NCBI RefSeq assembly: GCF_001280425.1
Contig: NZ_LIUF01000003.1
Location: 1 to 64,000 of the forward strand
Source of the DNA: Haloarcula rubripromontorii
Lineage (GTDB): Archaea; Halobacteriota; Halobacteria; Halobacteriales; Haloarculaceae
DNA: 64,000 bases
Direction of reading: 5' to 3'
Shown here: positions 25,988 through 34,751 of the stretch, in pieces
Layout of the letters: each line of letters starts with the position of its first letter
Position numbering within the stretch: the first letter of the stretch is position 1
The notes under the pieces: model-generated
What the model was told of the DNA's origin: nothing
Seen by the model: only the letters and a program-made list of their open reading frames with translations
The model's database searches: none
Made by a program: the position numbers and the translations under genes

Positions 25988-27091
25988 ATGAGCAATTCGC
26001 AAGCCTACGATGAAGTCACTGTCGCCGCAGATGGCGTGACAGTGACCAAGCGGTTCGAGGCGGACGAGTTCCCCGTGCCCGCCATAGCATTTAATCTCAC
26101 GTCGCGACGGTCTGTTCCGGTAACAGTCCGGCTGGTCGACACCGTTCCGGCGGATGTCGCCGTCGAGGATCTGGGCTTTCACCCCGAGTACGGCAGTGAG
26201 TACTGGGACATCAACGAAGACCGGATCGCCTTCGAAAAGGAACTCGAACCGGAAGCCGACTACACGACCGTCTACGGTATTCGTGCGACGGGAACCGACG
26301 ACGTCGAGAAGTTCCTGACACAACCCGACATCGAGCGTGTGGACCCGCCTCTAGACGAGGACGAGGAAGACCTCGTCGGTGGCGGCGACGAGGCTGTTCG
26401 GGACGTCATCGCCGGTGACGCCGACAGCGTTCCCGGCCTCGAAGACGATGACGACGAAGACATCGAGACCCTCGACCTTTCGGACCCGAACAACCCGGAT
26501 TCAGGCGTCGAAGCCCCCGAAGAGAGCAACGCCGCGCCGGCAGACTCCGAGGTCCAATCCGGCGCTGTTGTCGCGACAATGGCACAGGAAATCCGCGACC
26601 AGAACGTCTCCCCGGAAGACGTGAAGCTACTCAAACGTGCGCTTGACGCCGTCTCCGAAGCTGAAGATGACAGTGACACTGGCGGCGTCAACGACGCCCG
26701 GATCCAGCGCATCCAGAGCGATGTCGCGGACCTCCGTGCGTACACCGACGCGCTCGAAGAGTTCCTCGAAGAGAACGGGACCGGCGAGGACATGATTGAG
26801 GAGTTCGGCGAGCGCCTCGACTCCTTCGAAACGGCTCTGGAGGATTTCCAGGACGAGGTCCAGTCGGCGACGGAGACAGCCACATCTGCCTCCGATCAGG
26901 TCGACGAACTCTCCGAGGAAGTCGAGAGTGTCGAAGGGCAGCTCGACGACCTCGAAGACGACATCGAAGCCGTCCGCGAGGAAATCGATGACGGTGACCT
27001 CGCTGACCGGATCGACGAAACCGAATCGGAGATCGAGGAACTCAAACAGTGGCGCGAACAGCTGTCGTCGGTTATCGGCGGCGGCGATTAA
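25988..27091 (+). CDS. Acidic coiled-coil protein with N-terminal beta domain
   Basis: This 367-residue, very acidic protein has three parts. Residues 1-115 alternate hydrophobic strands and look like a small beta-sandwich. Residues 115-210 are low-complexity Asp/Glu/Pro/Ser. Residues 225-360 form a long predicted coiled coil with heptads of Leu/Val/Ile and many Glu/Asp. No membrane helix or catalytic motif is present. A TATA-like CTTTAATAC lies about 30 bases before the ATG, so the transcript is probably leaderless. The following HisG-like gene begins 39 bases downstream. I recognise it only as a conserved-looking haloarchaeal protein; a scaffold or partition-type role is speculation. Confidence 0.65.
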   Translation: MSNSQAYDEVTVAADGVTVTKRFEADEFPVPAIAFNLTSRRSVPVTVRLVDTVPADVAVEDLGFHPEYGSEYWDINEDRIAFEKELEPEADYTTVYGIRATGTDDVEKFLTQPDIERVDPPLDEDEEDLVGGGDEAVRDVIAGDADSVPGLEDDDDEDIETLDLSDPNNPDSGVEAPEESNAAPADSEVQSGAVVATMAQEIRDQNVSPEDVKLLKRALDAVSEAEDDSDTGGVNDARIQRIQSDVADLRAYTDALEEFLEENGTGEDMIEEFGERLDSFETALEDFQDEVQSATETATSASDQVDELSEEVESVEGQLDDLEDDIEAVREEIDDGDLADRIDETESEIEELKQWREQLSSVIGGGD

Positions 27092-27130
27092 CCGAACTCG
27101 TTTTACCGGTCCCCCGTCTGTGCCTGCATA

Positions 27131-28027
27131 ATGACGACGACGAGAGTGGCTGTGCCGCGCAAAGGCCGGCCCCTCGAAGCAGTGCTGGAGCGACTCGCCG
27201 GGCGCACAGGGACGACCGACCTGGTCGACGATATCATCTCGACGCTTCGCTACGAGAAGGCGGTCACCAAGGGCAACCAGGACGCGGTCGCCGACGTGTA
27301 CCATCGCATCAGCGATTACTCCTCGCTCGATGAGCCATACAGGCCGGAATACACGCTGCTCCGTGACGACCGCGACGGGATGCCTCGGCGGATCGTCTTC
27401 GACAGCGTCACGATTCCGACAGCGTACGGTGATGTCCAACTGGTCGGCCGCGAGGAGCCGTTCCGGGCGCTCCGGACCCACGAGTTCGCGCTCGGGTTCG
27501 ACAGCGCCGACCTCGTGCTCGAAGAAGTCGTCCAGCTTCGGGACGACCCGCTGACCGCCATCCACGAGATCAACGACCGTATCGACCCACTCGATACGGA
27601 CGTACGGGTCGTGACCGGGCTGGGCGATACGGTGTACCACACGCTGCTGGCGACGCCGGAGGTCGTCGACGCACAGGACGGCCCCCTTGACCGGGCTTTC
27701 GTCACCAACTACGAGGGCGACCTCTGTATCTCACCGCGGTACGAACGGCTCGTCGAAGCCGTCCTCGGGACGAGCGCACTCGACGGTGTCTCTTTTACCT
27801 ATCCCACGGAGGGCGGCGAGGAAGAAGAGGATATTGCGGCGACTGGTATCGGTGTCTATCTTACCGTCACGGGGTCGACTGCACGCGATCACGGCCTCGA
27901 ACTCGGCGAGCGGCTGTTCCCGAGCGAGACCGTGCTTCTGGAAAACGCTCACGAGCGTACCGAGACGACGGAACAGGTCGCCAGTCTGTTCGAGGAGCCG
28001 GAAGAAACAGCACTGCAGTCGATGTAG
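27131..28027 (+). CDS. HisG-like protein of unknown function
   Basis: This 298-residue protein begins TTTRVAVPRKGRPLEAVLERL, reminiscent of the HisG (ATP phosphoribosyltransferase) start. Later it has FALGFDSADLVLEEVVQL, similar to the HisG/periplasmic-binding-protein type II pattern. The C-terminal region (DIAATGIGVYLTVTGST, then ELGERLFPSETVLL) continues the two-lobe fold. The N-terminal 110 residues carry an extra segment rich in charged residues, and the PRPP loop of true HisG is not obvious. It is on the same strand as the coiled-coil gene and convergent with the nos operon. A true histidine biosynthesis role is unlikely without other his genes here; a small-molecule-binding paralogue is more plausible. 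Confidence 0.5.
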   Translation: MTTTRVAVPRKGRPLEAVLERLAGRTGTTDLVDDIISTLRYEKAVTKGNQDAVADVYHRISDYSSLDEPYRPEYTLLRDDRDGMPRRIVFDSVTIPTAYGDVQLVGREEPFRALRTHEFALGFDSADLVLEEVVQLRDDPLTAIHEINDRIDPLDTDVRVVTGLGDTVYHTLLATPEVVDAQDGPLDRAFVTNYEGDLCISPRYERLVEAVLGTSALDGVSFTYPTEGGEEEEDIAATGIGVYLTVTGSTARDHGLELGERLFPSETVLLENAHERTETTEQVASLFEEPEETALQSM

Positions 28028-28029
28028 GT

Positions 28030-28974
28030 TCAGAGACGCCGCCGCTCGATGAGTTTTGCAGCGATGCCGACTGGCACGACGACCCATACTAGGAGCCCCG
28101 CCGCGACCATCGGCGTAGTCAGCCCGGCCTGTGCCAGCACGCTGCCGAAGCCGCCGGCAACCACGTCTACCTGTGAGAGCGCGAGCACGCGGAAGCAGTC
28201 CACGGGATTGAGCAGTATCGCCGCGGCGATAGCGCCGGATCCGAGGTCGAACCCAGCGACGGCCCCCAGCGCGACCAGATCGTGCAACAGCGCGACCCAC
28301 AGCCAGATGGCCAGTGCGGCACCGAGCGCGTGCGTTTTCGTCCGTGCGACCGTCGAGACCAGCACCGCCACACCGAGCATCGCACAGGCGGTCAGCACCG
28401 CAGCGAGGGCGACGGCCGCGTACTGGCCGACGCTGGTGAGACCGAGATAGCGAACGGTCAACAGTGCGCCGGGAACGAAGCCCAGCAACATCGCGCCGGA
28501 CAGCACCGCCGCCCGGCCGATGGCAGTGCCGACGACGACGCGGCCTTTCGTTACCGGGAGCGCGAGCATGAGTTCGAGCGACCCGCGCTCGTCCGCCCCG
28601 ACGATGGCGTCGTAGCCGACCGCCAGCGCGGCCAGGGGGACGAGATAGACGCCGAGTTCCGCGATAGTTGCAATGACCGCATCGAAGCGACCCGGGCCGA
28701 CTGAACTCGCCCCGAACTGGACGACGGCGGTGGTAAAGAGGCCGAACAGTAGCGCCACGCCGAGCGCCCATCGGCTCCGGACGGCCAGCCGGTACTCCCG
28801 TCGCGCGATAGTGAACAGGCTGCTATCGGCAAGTCGGGCGAATACCGATTCGTCGGCCGTGTCGGCGGCCGTCTCCCTCTCGGTTCCGCCATCGTGCAAC
28901 CGGGTACCCGGTGCGTCGGCCGCGACAACACCGCCGTCTGGGGTCGGATCCGTCGCGGAGTCGTCGCCCCTCAT
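28030..28974 (-). CDS. nosY: Nos ABC transporter permease, NosY-like
   Basis: This 314-residue ABC-2 type permease has a cytosolic acidic N-terminus of about 50 residues and then about six membrane helices. It contains the ABC-2 features FTIARREYRLAVRSRWALG and DERGSLELMLALPVTKGRVVVG. In bacteria NosDFY supplies copper or sulfur for CuZ assembly in nitrous oxide reductase. It is the last gene of the nos operon; its ATG overlaps the nosF stop by four bases. The identification as NosY rests strongly on this context, since ABC-2 permeases are diverse. Confidence 0.8.
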   Translation of the reverse strand: MRGDDSATDPTPDGGVVAADAPGTRLHDGGTERETAADTADESVFARLADSSLFTIARREYRLAVRSRWALGVALLFGLFTTAVVQFGASSVGPGRFDAVIATIAELGVYLVPLAALAVGYDAIVGADERGSLELMLALPVTKGRVVVGTAIGRAAVLSGAMLLGFVPGALLTVRYLGLTSVGQYAAVALAAVLTACAMLGVAVLVSTVARTKTHALGAALAIWLWVALLHDLVALGAVAGFDLGSGAIAAAILLNPVDCFRVLALSQVDVVAGGFGSVLAQAGLTTPMVAAGLLVWVVVPVGIAAKLIERRRL

Positions 28975-29966
28975 GCCGGCTCACCTCCCGGTTTTTCGGA
29001 GGCTGCTTCCGCTGGTGTGCTGTCGGAGCCGGAGTCGCCGGCAGCGTCCGTTCCGACGGCCTCGTGGAATGCGGCTTCGAGGCCCGGTTCGCGGACCTCG
29101 AAACGGTCGATGTCGTACGCTTCACCGACGGCCGTCAGGATGTCGTAGGCCTCGGTTGGCGTGGTCCGTGCCGTCACGTCCGCGCCGGAGCGGCTGACGC
29201 TTGACACTGCCCCGTGGTCACCGAGGTCTGTCGCCGCTCCGCTTGCAGCCGCGTCGGACGCAAGCGACAGCGACACTGTCACCTCGTCGGCAGCAGCGCG
29301 GCGAAGCTGCCCGACCGGCCCCGCAGTCGCTACCTGTCCGTCAGCGATGATGACCGCTTCCGAGCAGAGCCGCTGAATCTCCCCGAGTGCGTGCGAGGAG
29401 AAGACGATTGTCACGTCGGTCTCGGCTGCCAGCGACTCCACGACCTCGTGGAACGCCTGGATGCCGTCTGGGTCGAGTCCTGCGGTCGGTTCGTCGAGTA
29501 TCAACACGGCCGGCTCGCCGACGAGCGCGGTGCCGAGGCCGAGGCGGCGGTTCATCCCGTTGGAGTAGCCGCCGACGCGGCGGTCCGCGGCGTCTGCGAG
29601 TCCCACGGTGTGCAGAATGCGCTCGACGTGGTGGCTCCGGTCTTCCCGGGGTACCGAGCGCATCCGGGCGTGGAAGCGGAGTATCTCGCGTCCGGTCAGG
29701 CTCGGCGGGAAGCCGGCGTGTTCCGGCAGGTACCGCACCCGTTCGCGAACGGTCGTCCCGTCAGTCGGGTCCGCACCGGCGACGGAAACGCTGCCACGGT
29801 CCGGTCGGTTCAGCCCGGCGAGCAGTTTGAACAGCGTCGTCTTCCCGGCGCCGTTCGTGCCGAACACGCCGAGGGTTGTCCCTCGTTCGACCGCGAGGCT
29901 CAGTCCGTCGAGCGCCTGCACGTCGCCGTAGGTTTTCGATACGTCGTCGACCTCAATCACGTTCAT
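28971..29966 (-). CDS. nosF: Nos ABC transporter ATPase, NosF-like
   Basis: This 331-residue ABC ATPase has Walker A GTNGAGKTT, a Q-loop region with YLPEHAGFPPSLTG, Walker B VLILDEPTAGLDP and switch His in SSHAL. The signature motif is SNGMNRRLGLG rather than the canonical LSGGQ; NosF proteins often deviate here. The C-terminal extension of about 120 residues is Ala/Ser-rich and acidic. I start at the ATG ending at 29966, which overlaps the nosD end by 14 bases; an upstream in-frame codon lies deeper in nosD. With NosY and NosD it would form the CuZ maturation transporter. Confidence 0.85.
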   Translation of the reverse strand: MNVIEVDDVSKTYGDVQALDGLSLAVERGTTLGVFGTNGAGKTTLFKLLAGLNRPDRGSVSVAGADPTDGTTVRERVRYLPEHAGFPPSLTGREILRFHARMRSVPREDRSHHVERILHTVGLADAADRRVGGYSNGMNRRLGLGTALVGEPAVLILDEPTAGLDPDGIQAFHEVVESLAAETDVTIVFSSHALGEIQRLCSEAVIIADGQVATAGPVGQLRRAAADEVTVSLSLASDAAASGAATDLGDHGAVSSVSRSGADVTARTTPTEAYDILTAVGEAYDIDRFEVREPGLEAAFHEAVGTDAAGDSGSDSTPAEAASEKPGGEPA

Positions 29967-31344
29967 AGTATTTCCTCCAGTCCTCGTGGGGCGGTTCGGT
30001 GAGCGGGCGGGCATCGACCACGCCGGGCGACTGGACGACCGGTACGGACGACTCGGCCAGCCGAACGGCGTCGAAGGCCGGGCTGCTTGCGAACACCCGC
30101 GCGGCGGGCTTTTCCGCGGTCACCTGCTGGACGGTTCCGGCCGGCTGATAGCGGGTGTCGCCGACGCCATCGTCGTCGACGTCAGTCGGGTTCGCCCGGG
30201 ACCAGTAGTTCCCGACGCTCTCGTTCCAGTGGACCTGGTCGCTCATGACCGCAAGCACCGGCCTGTCGTTGCGGATGAAACTGTTCTCGGTCACGGTGCC
30301 GTCGGTACTCCCCGCGGCGATGTGGACGCCGATGTCGTTACCGACGACGAGGTTATCGACGATTCGGTTGCTGACGGAGTTGTAGACAAACAGCCCGTTC
30401 TCGTTGTTGACGAGGTGGTTGCCGCGGATGTCTGTGTCGTCGATGCTCTTGACGAGGATCCCGTGGCCGGACTGCCCGCTGTTGTTCACCGCGACGTTGT
30501 CCTCGATGACGAGATGTTTCGACACCATCAGCGCGTACCCGACGTCGTTGTCGAAGGCGGTGTTGTTCCGCAGGTTCGAGTCGTCCGAGTACATGTAGTG
30601 GACCCCGTACCGGAGGTCCCACATCGTGTTCTCGCTGGCGTTGACGTTTTTCGCCCAGTTGAAGTAGAGTCCGTCCCGGACAGTGGTGATGTCGTTGTTC
30701 CGGATGACGCTGTCTTCGGTCTTCCATATCTGGATACCGTTGCCGCGTTTGGTCAACTGCGTTATCTCCTCGCGGCCGACGATGGTGTTGTTGCGGATGT
30801 CGGCGTCGTCGACGCCGTCGAGCCAGATGCCGAAGGTCATGTCGGTCACGCGGCTGTTGCGGACGGTGACCCCGCTGGCGTTGACGAATATCGCGGCGTC
30901 ATTCGTCGCGGTGTTGTAGCCGCTGTTGCGGACCCAGAGGTCCGTCACGGTGACGCCCTGCGCTTCGACGGCGAGGACGTCGCCCTCGCCCTCGCCGTGC
31001 AGCAGCGTCGACCCGGAACCGCTCCCGGACAGCGTGACGTTCGGCGTGGTGACGACGACTGTCTCGTTGAAACGGCCATCGAGCGTCACGGTGTCACCGG
31101 GGTCCGCGGCATCGACTGCCGCCTGCGCGCTGACGTAGGTCTCGCCGTCAACCGTCGCGGTGCCGTCGGCCGACGGGGCGGTGAACGAGTCGATCTCAGG
31201 CACGTCGGGGTCGAAGTCGAGGTCGTCGTGGGCGCTGTCGGTTTCACCGGCGCTGGCCATCCCGACAGCGACGACCGACAGCACGAGCAGGGCTGCGGTC
31301 CCGATGGCGAACGCACGCTCGGAATCGTGGGACAGTGAGATCAT
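29953..31344 (-). CDS. nosD: Nos periplasmic-type copper/maturation protein NosD
   Basis: This 463-residue secreted protein starts with a hydrophobic signal sequence (AFAIGTAALLVLSVVAVGMASAGE). A right-handed beta-helix of carbohydrate-binding/CASH repeats follows, with many repeating N-N-T/V/D and G-I/V units (residues about 95-390). NosD proteins have this fold and work with NosFY to build the CuZ centre of NosZ. The C-terminal tail (PPHEDWRKYYERD) overlaps nosF. The start ATG overlaps the stop of the upstream membrane-protein gene by four bases. The protein would act on the outside of the membrane. Confidence 0.9.
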   Translation of the reverse strand: MISLSHDSERAFAIGTAALLVLSVVAVGMASAGETDSAHDDLDFDPDVPEIDSFTAPSADGTATVDGETYVSAQAAVDAADPGDTVTLDGRFNETVVVTTPNVTLSGSGSGSTLLHGEGEGDVLAVEAQGVTVTDLWVRNSGYNTATNDAAIFVNASGVTVRNSRVTDMTFGIWLDGVDDADIRNNTIVGREEITQLTKRGNGIQIWKTEDSVIRNNDITTVRDGLYFNWAKNVNASENTMWDLRYGVHYMYSDDSNLRNNTAFDNDVGYALMVSKHLVIEDNVAVNNSGQSGHGILVKSIDDTDIRGNHLVNNENGLFVYNSVSNRIVDNLVVGNDIGVHIAAGSTDGTVTENSFIRNDRPVLAVMSDQVHWNESVGNYWSRANPTDVDDDGVGDTRYQPAGTVQQVTAEKPAARVFASSPAFDAVRLAESSVPVVQSPGVVDARPLTEPPHEDWRKYYERD

Positions 31345-32141
31345 GAGTGTGTGTCCGGGTGGTCTGGTTCAGCCACAGTGGTCGTCGGGCGGTGCGGGGC
31401 GTCTCCCTCGTCGTCGGTGTCGCCCTCACGACCCAGTCGGTTCTGAACGGCGTCGGGAAGTCCGGTGAGTCCGTCGCGGAGTCGGGCCGGGAGTTCGCTG
31501 AACGTCGCGGCCCGATTGCGGTAGTAGTACGACACCGCGAGCAGTCCGACAGCTGTGGCGGCCATGTACGCGCCGAGGCCGAACCGGGAGACGCTGGTGA
31601 TATTGGCGACCTGGTACTGCCCCCACAGTGGCGGCGTGAAGCCGTCGACGCCCATCACCGGCGCTCCGGGGTCGAGCGTGTGGCCGGCCTGCCAGAGGCG
31701 GTACTGGATATCTGCCAGCATCACGGTGAACACCAACACGGTGCCGCCGAACTGATATTTCAGGCCGCGTTTGAGCTTCTCGGTAGTCGGTGCGACGGCG
31801 ACGAACACCGACAGCAGCGACACGGCAATGAACGCCACCGGACCCAGCGCCCACTCGGGCACGTCGATGGCGTTCTCCTCAACGGGGAAGTTGGGCTCGA
31901 CTAACACCGGGTCGGGGAAGTAGAACCCGACGTAGTGGTTCAGTCGCGCCATCTCGGTGAAATCCCCGGCCAGGTGGGGGTAGGCGTACAGAGAGACGCG
32001 GAGTGTCGTGCTCGGGTACTGCACCGCATCAACGCTAATGCGCCACATCGGGAACGCGAGCGCCGCGACGAACAGCAGCGCCGCTACCACTGGGAGGCCC
32101 CGCCGGATCTCGCGGAAGTCGTCGAGGGTGGGTCGTTGCAT
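31341..32141 (-). CDS. Membrane protein of the nos operon, unknown function
   Basis: This 266-residue protein has about four membrane helices: one near the N-terminus (VVAALLFVAALAFPMW), then two around 105-125 and 130-150 and one around 195-215. An external loop of about 75 residues carries Tyr/Pro/Asp-rich sequence with several His, and the cytosolic tail is acidic. It sits between nosZ and nosD with coupled translation to nosD (ATGA overlap), so a role in nitrous oxide reduction, such as electron delivery or NosZ anchoring, is inferred. Some bacterial nos clusters also hold an uncharacterised membrane protein at this place (NosB-type), but I cannot claim homology. Confidence 0.7.
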   Translation of the reverse strand: MQRPTLDDFREIRRGLPVVAALLFVAALAFPMWRISVDAVQYPSTTLRVSLYAYPHLAGDFTEMARLNHYVGFYFPDPVLVEPNFPVEENAIDVPEWALGPVAFIAVSLLSVFVAVAPTTEKLKRGLKYQFGGTVLVFTVMLADIQYRLWQAGHTLDPGAPVMGVDGFTPPLWGQYQVANITSVSRFGLGAYMAATAVGLLAVSYYYRNRAATFSELPARLRDGLTGLPDAVQNRLGREGDTDDEGDAPHRPTTTVAEPDHPDTHS

Positions 32142-32170
32142 GGCTGGTCACCTCCGGAGTGGATCGTGAC

Positions 32171-34150
32171 TTACCCCTCCGCCGGTTCGACGATCATCCG
32201 GCTACGCATCTCCAGGTGCAGGGCGCTACAGAAGTACGTGCAGTAGATCCAGTACACGCCGGGGTCGTCGGCCGTGAAGGTGACTTCCCGGGTGTCCTGT
32301 GGGGCCACGGCGTAGTTGATGTCGTGTTCGGGGATGGCGACGCCGTGGATGATATCCTGAACGCCCTCGATGTTGGTCGTGGACAGTTTCACTTCGTCGC
32401 CTTCTTGGACCGTGAAGTCCGGCAGGCCGAACTCCGAGCGCTTGGTCGTCATCTTGACGTGGACGCTGTTCTCACCCGTGCGCTCGACGCCGGAGTCTTC
32501 CTCGGTGATGTAGGTCTGCTCGTAGTCGCTCTTGTCGTAGACTTTCTTGGCGTCTATCTTGTCCTTGTGGGCGAACACACAGTCGTGAGGCTCAGGGTAG
32601 GCCGGGTGGTCCGCGACCAGTTCCATCTCCGACTCGCCCTGCCCGATGTGGATAAGCTGGTCGTTGTCGGGCATGATGGGACCGACCGGAAGGAACCGGT
32701 CTTTCGAGAGCTTGTTGAGGCTGACGAGCCACTCCCCATCGGGGTCGGTCGTCATCGCCTCAAGCGCCTGAATGTGCCCCGGGTTGTAGTGGACGTCCTG
32801 CTTCTCGATGATGGGGTCTTCTGACCCCTCATCGGCCTCGACGGCGGCCTGAATGTCCCACTTGACTGCCTGCGAGTCGATGAACAGCGACGTGTAGGCG
32901 TGCCCGTTCCCGTCGAAGGTGGTGTGCAGCGGCCCGAGTCCGACGCGTGGCCGCCCGGCGACGACATCCTCGGGGTCCGAAGAGTCGGCCAGCGCGTCCA
33001 GGTCGAGCATCGTCACCGTCGGGGAGAGCTTCCCGGCGATGAACGCGTAGTCGCCGTTCGGCCCGACCTCGACACAGTGGGGGCTTTTCGGCGTCGGGAT
33101 GTACTTCACGATGGGGCGGTCGCCCTGATTGAGCGAACTGCCCTGCGTGCCATCGACGACAGGGATCCCGTTGACTTCCTCATAGTTGCCGTTCTCGACG
33201 GCCTGCTCGATAGCCGGGATGTCGAAGGCCTTGACGTTGTCCCGGTCGTCCTTCGTCATCCCCTGAATGTCGGTGGCTTCCTCGCTGTTGTACGCCGAGG
33301 AGATGGCCCATCGACCCTCTTTGCCGGTGTCGACGATGTCGAGGTTCCCGTCGACTTTGACCTGCCACTGGGTCTCCATCGACTCGGGGTCGACGGCGAC
33401 GAACAGCGACGTGTAGTTGTCCGGGTTCTTCACGTCGGTTCCGTCGTTGGGCAGCGGCGCGCGGAACTCGCCGTTGCCCAGCACGTACTTCGTGTCCGGC
33501 GAGAGGACACAGCAGCCGTGGATGGCCTGCATGTTCGGGACATCCGTGATGGCGTCCGTCTCGAAGTACGTGAGATTCACGCGGGCAATGCGACCGTTGG
33601 CCTTGTCGTTGACGTACAGGTACTCACCGTCGTAGTCGCCGTCCGTCTCAGAGAGGTTCGGATGGTGGTTGTCGCCCCAGCTGTAGCCACCGCTTTCTTC
33701 CAGCATCTCTTGCGTGCCATCGGTGAAGCCATAGCCAGACGCACAGTCGGTGTTAAACACCGGAATACGGGTGAGTTCGCGCATCGACGGGATGCCGATG
33801 ACCCGCAGTTCGCCGGAGTGGCCGCCGGACCAGAAGCCGTAGTACTCGTCGTGTTCGCCGGGTTCGACCGTGTGGCTCGCGCCGCTGCCAGAGGGCGTCG
33901 ACTGGCTGCCGGCGCTGCCATCGCCGCCGGTCAGCGCCGAACAGCCGGCGACGGACCCCATCGCACCGGCAGCGACGCCGGCCTTCATGAAGTCCCGGCG
34001 GCCGAGCGAGAGGCCGGGCAGTCCCAGCGAGAGGTCGTCTTCTTCAGCCGTTTCGTCCGGGGACTCAACCTCTGCCAGCACTGAGTCGAGCGTTTCTTCG
34101 TACTCTTCGAGGACTTCGTTCGGATCGCGGGGAGTCTCGTTTTTGCTCAT
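32171..34150 (-). CDS. nosZ: Nitrous oxide reductase, Tat-exported lipoprotein form
   Basis: This 659-residue enzyme reduces N2O to N2 on the outer side of the membrane. The N-terminus has 50 residues of acidic leader before a Tat motif (RRDFMKAG, 51-58) and a lipobox ending in C70. The seven CuZ histidines can be placed: H162/H163 (DNHHPN), H211 (AIHGC), H358 (SPHCV), H409 (GPLHTTF), H459 (NPGHIQ) and H522 (EPHDC). The C-terminal cupredoxin holds CuA: H602, C637, C641, H645 and M648 in YCTYFCSALHLEM. The start lies one base after the halocyanin stop, so the electron donor and enzyme are translated together. The 50-residue extension before the twin arginine is longer than usual. No nosL or nosR appears in the window. 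Confidence 0.95.
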   Translation of the reverse strand: MSKNETPRDPNEVLEEYEETLDSVLAEVESPDETAEEDDLSLGLPGLSLGRRDFMKAGVAAGAMGSVAGCSALTGGDGSAGSQSTPSGSGASHTVEPGEHDEYYGFWSGGHSGELRVIGIPSMRELTRIPVFNTDCASGYGFTDGTQEMLEESGGYSWGDNHHPNLSETDGDYDGEYLYVNDKANGRIARVNLTYFETDAITDVPNMQAIHGCCVLSPDTKYVLGNGEFRAPLPNDGTDVKNPDNYTSLFVAVDPESMETQWQVKVDGNLDIVDTGKEGRWAISSAYNSEEATDIQGMTKDDRDNVKAFDIPAIEQAVENGNYEEVNGIPVVDGTQGSSLNQGDRPIVKYIPTPKSPHCVEVGPNGDYAFIAGKLSPTVTMLDLDALADSSDPEDVVAGRPRVGLGPLHTTFDGNGHAYTSLFIDSQAVKWDIQAAVEADEGSEDPIIEKQDVHYNPGHIQALEAMTTDPDGEWLVSLNKLSKDRFLPVGPIMPDNDQLIHIGQGESEMELVADHPAYPEPHDCVFAHKDKIDAKKVYDKSDYEQTYITEEDSGVERTGENSVHVKMTTKRSEFGLPDFTVQEGDEVKLSTTNIEGVQDIIHGVAIPEHDINYAVAPQDTREVTFTADDPGVYWIYCTYFCSALHLEMRSRMIVEPAEG

Positions 34151-34151
34151 A

Positions 34152-34664
34152 TCAGACCACCTTGATTGTGCCGACCATCCCGTTCATCTCGTGGGGGATG
34201 CAGTAGTACTCGTACGTTCCGGTCGTCTCCAGCGTGACCTCGTAGCTCTCGCCTTTCGGGATGTTCCCTTTCTGCCCGTTGCTGTAGCCGTCTTTCGCGG
34301 CCTGCAGGGAGTCGAACCCGCCGGACGCGAAGTACTCCGCGCCATCGGGGATCTTGTCCTCATATGCCGTCACCGTGTGGCCGATGCTACCGACGTTCTC
34401 AAACGTGACCGTCGTCCCTGCCTCGACCTTGATCTTCTTTGGCTCGTATGCCAGTCCGTCCGTCATTTCCACGGTGCTTGTCTCGGCCCACTCGGAGCCG
34501 CTCCCGCCGTCGCTGGACTCGGTTTCACCGCTGTCCGCTCCGTCACCGCTGCTACCCGAGTTGCCGTCACCGCCACTGTCCGACCCGCCGCCCGATGAAC
34601 AGCCAGCTAGCGTGACTCCAGCCGCGAGAGCCAGACCGCGTACGAATGTTCTACGTGTTTCCAT
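34152..34664 (-). CDS. Halocyanin-type blue copper lipoprotein
   Basis: This 170-residue protein has a twin-Arg start (RRTFVRG), a lipobox ending in C22 and a Ser/Gly/Asp-rich linker (23-57). A plastocyanin-fold domain follows, with type 1 copper ligands H96 (GHTV), C155, H158 and M163 in the loop YCIPHEMNGM. It would be an external one-electron carrier anchored by lipid. As the first gene of the nos operon, directly before nosZ, it is the obvious candidate to feed electrons to the CuA centre. The promoter region upstream contains a TATA box and a NarO-like site. Confidence 0.92.
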   Translation of the reverse strand: METRRTFVRGLALAAGVTLAGCSSGGGSDSGGDGNSGSSGDGADSGETESSDGGSGSEWAETSTVEMTDGLAYEPKKIKVEAGTTVTFENVGSIGHTVTAYEDKIPDGAEYFASGGFDSLQAAKDGYSNGQKGNIPKGESYEVTLETTGTYEYYCIPHEMNGMVGTIKVV

Positions 34665-34693
34665 GGTAGCTCACGGCTGCAACTCGAAGACCT

Positions 34694-34751
34694 ACCTGTA
34701 TATATAGGGACCCGCACTCTCATTTCGCAGGAAGTGGGGCGAAGATGTTCG
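34694..34751 (-). promoter_or_regulatory. Promoter of the nos operon with a NarO-like site
   Basis: On the minus strand an AT stretch (TATATATA, 34699-34706) lies about 38 bases before the halocyanin ATG. Upstream of it is CGAA-GATG-TTCG (34740-34751), which exactly fits the CGAA-N4-TTCG motif described for the haloarchaeal denitrification regulator NarO. A second dyad, GATGTTC (34744-34750) with GAACATC (34781-34787), overlaps it. NarO control under anoxia is inferred; no regulator of that type is adjacent. Confidence 0.55.

Noticed and set aside
29986-31338. 450-codon plus-strand frame
   Set aside because: It lies opposite nosD and mirrors its repeats. Its Val/Asp-rich sequence has no recognised fold.
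31341-32141. NosL or NosR assignment for the membrane protein
   Set aside because: It lacks the Cys/Met copper motif of NosL lipoproteins and the Fe-S and flavin features of NosR.
32900-34084. 394-codon plus-strand frame
   Set aside because: It is antisense to nosZ, whose copper ligands are all in place.
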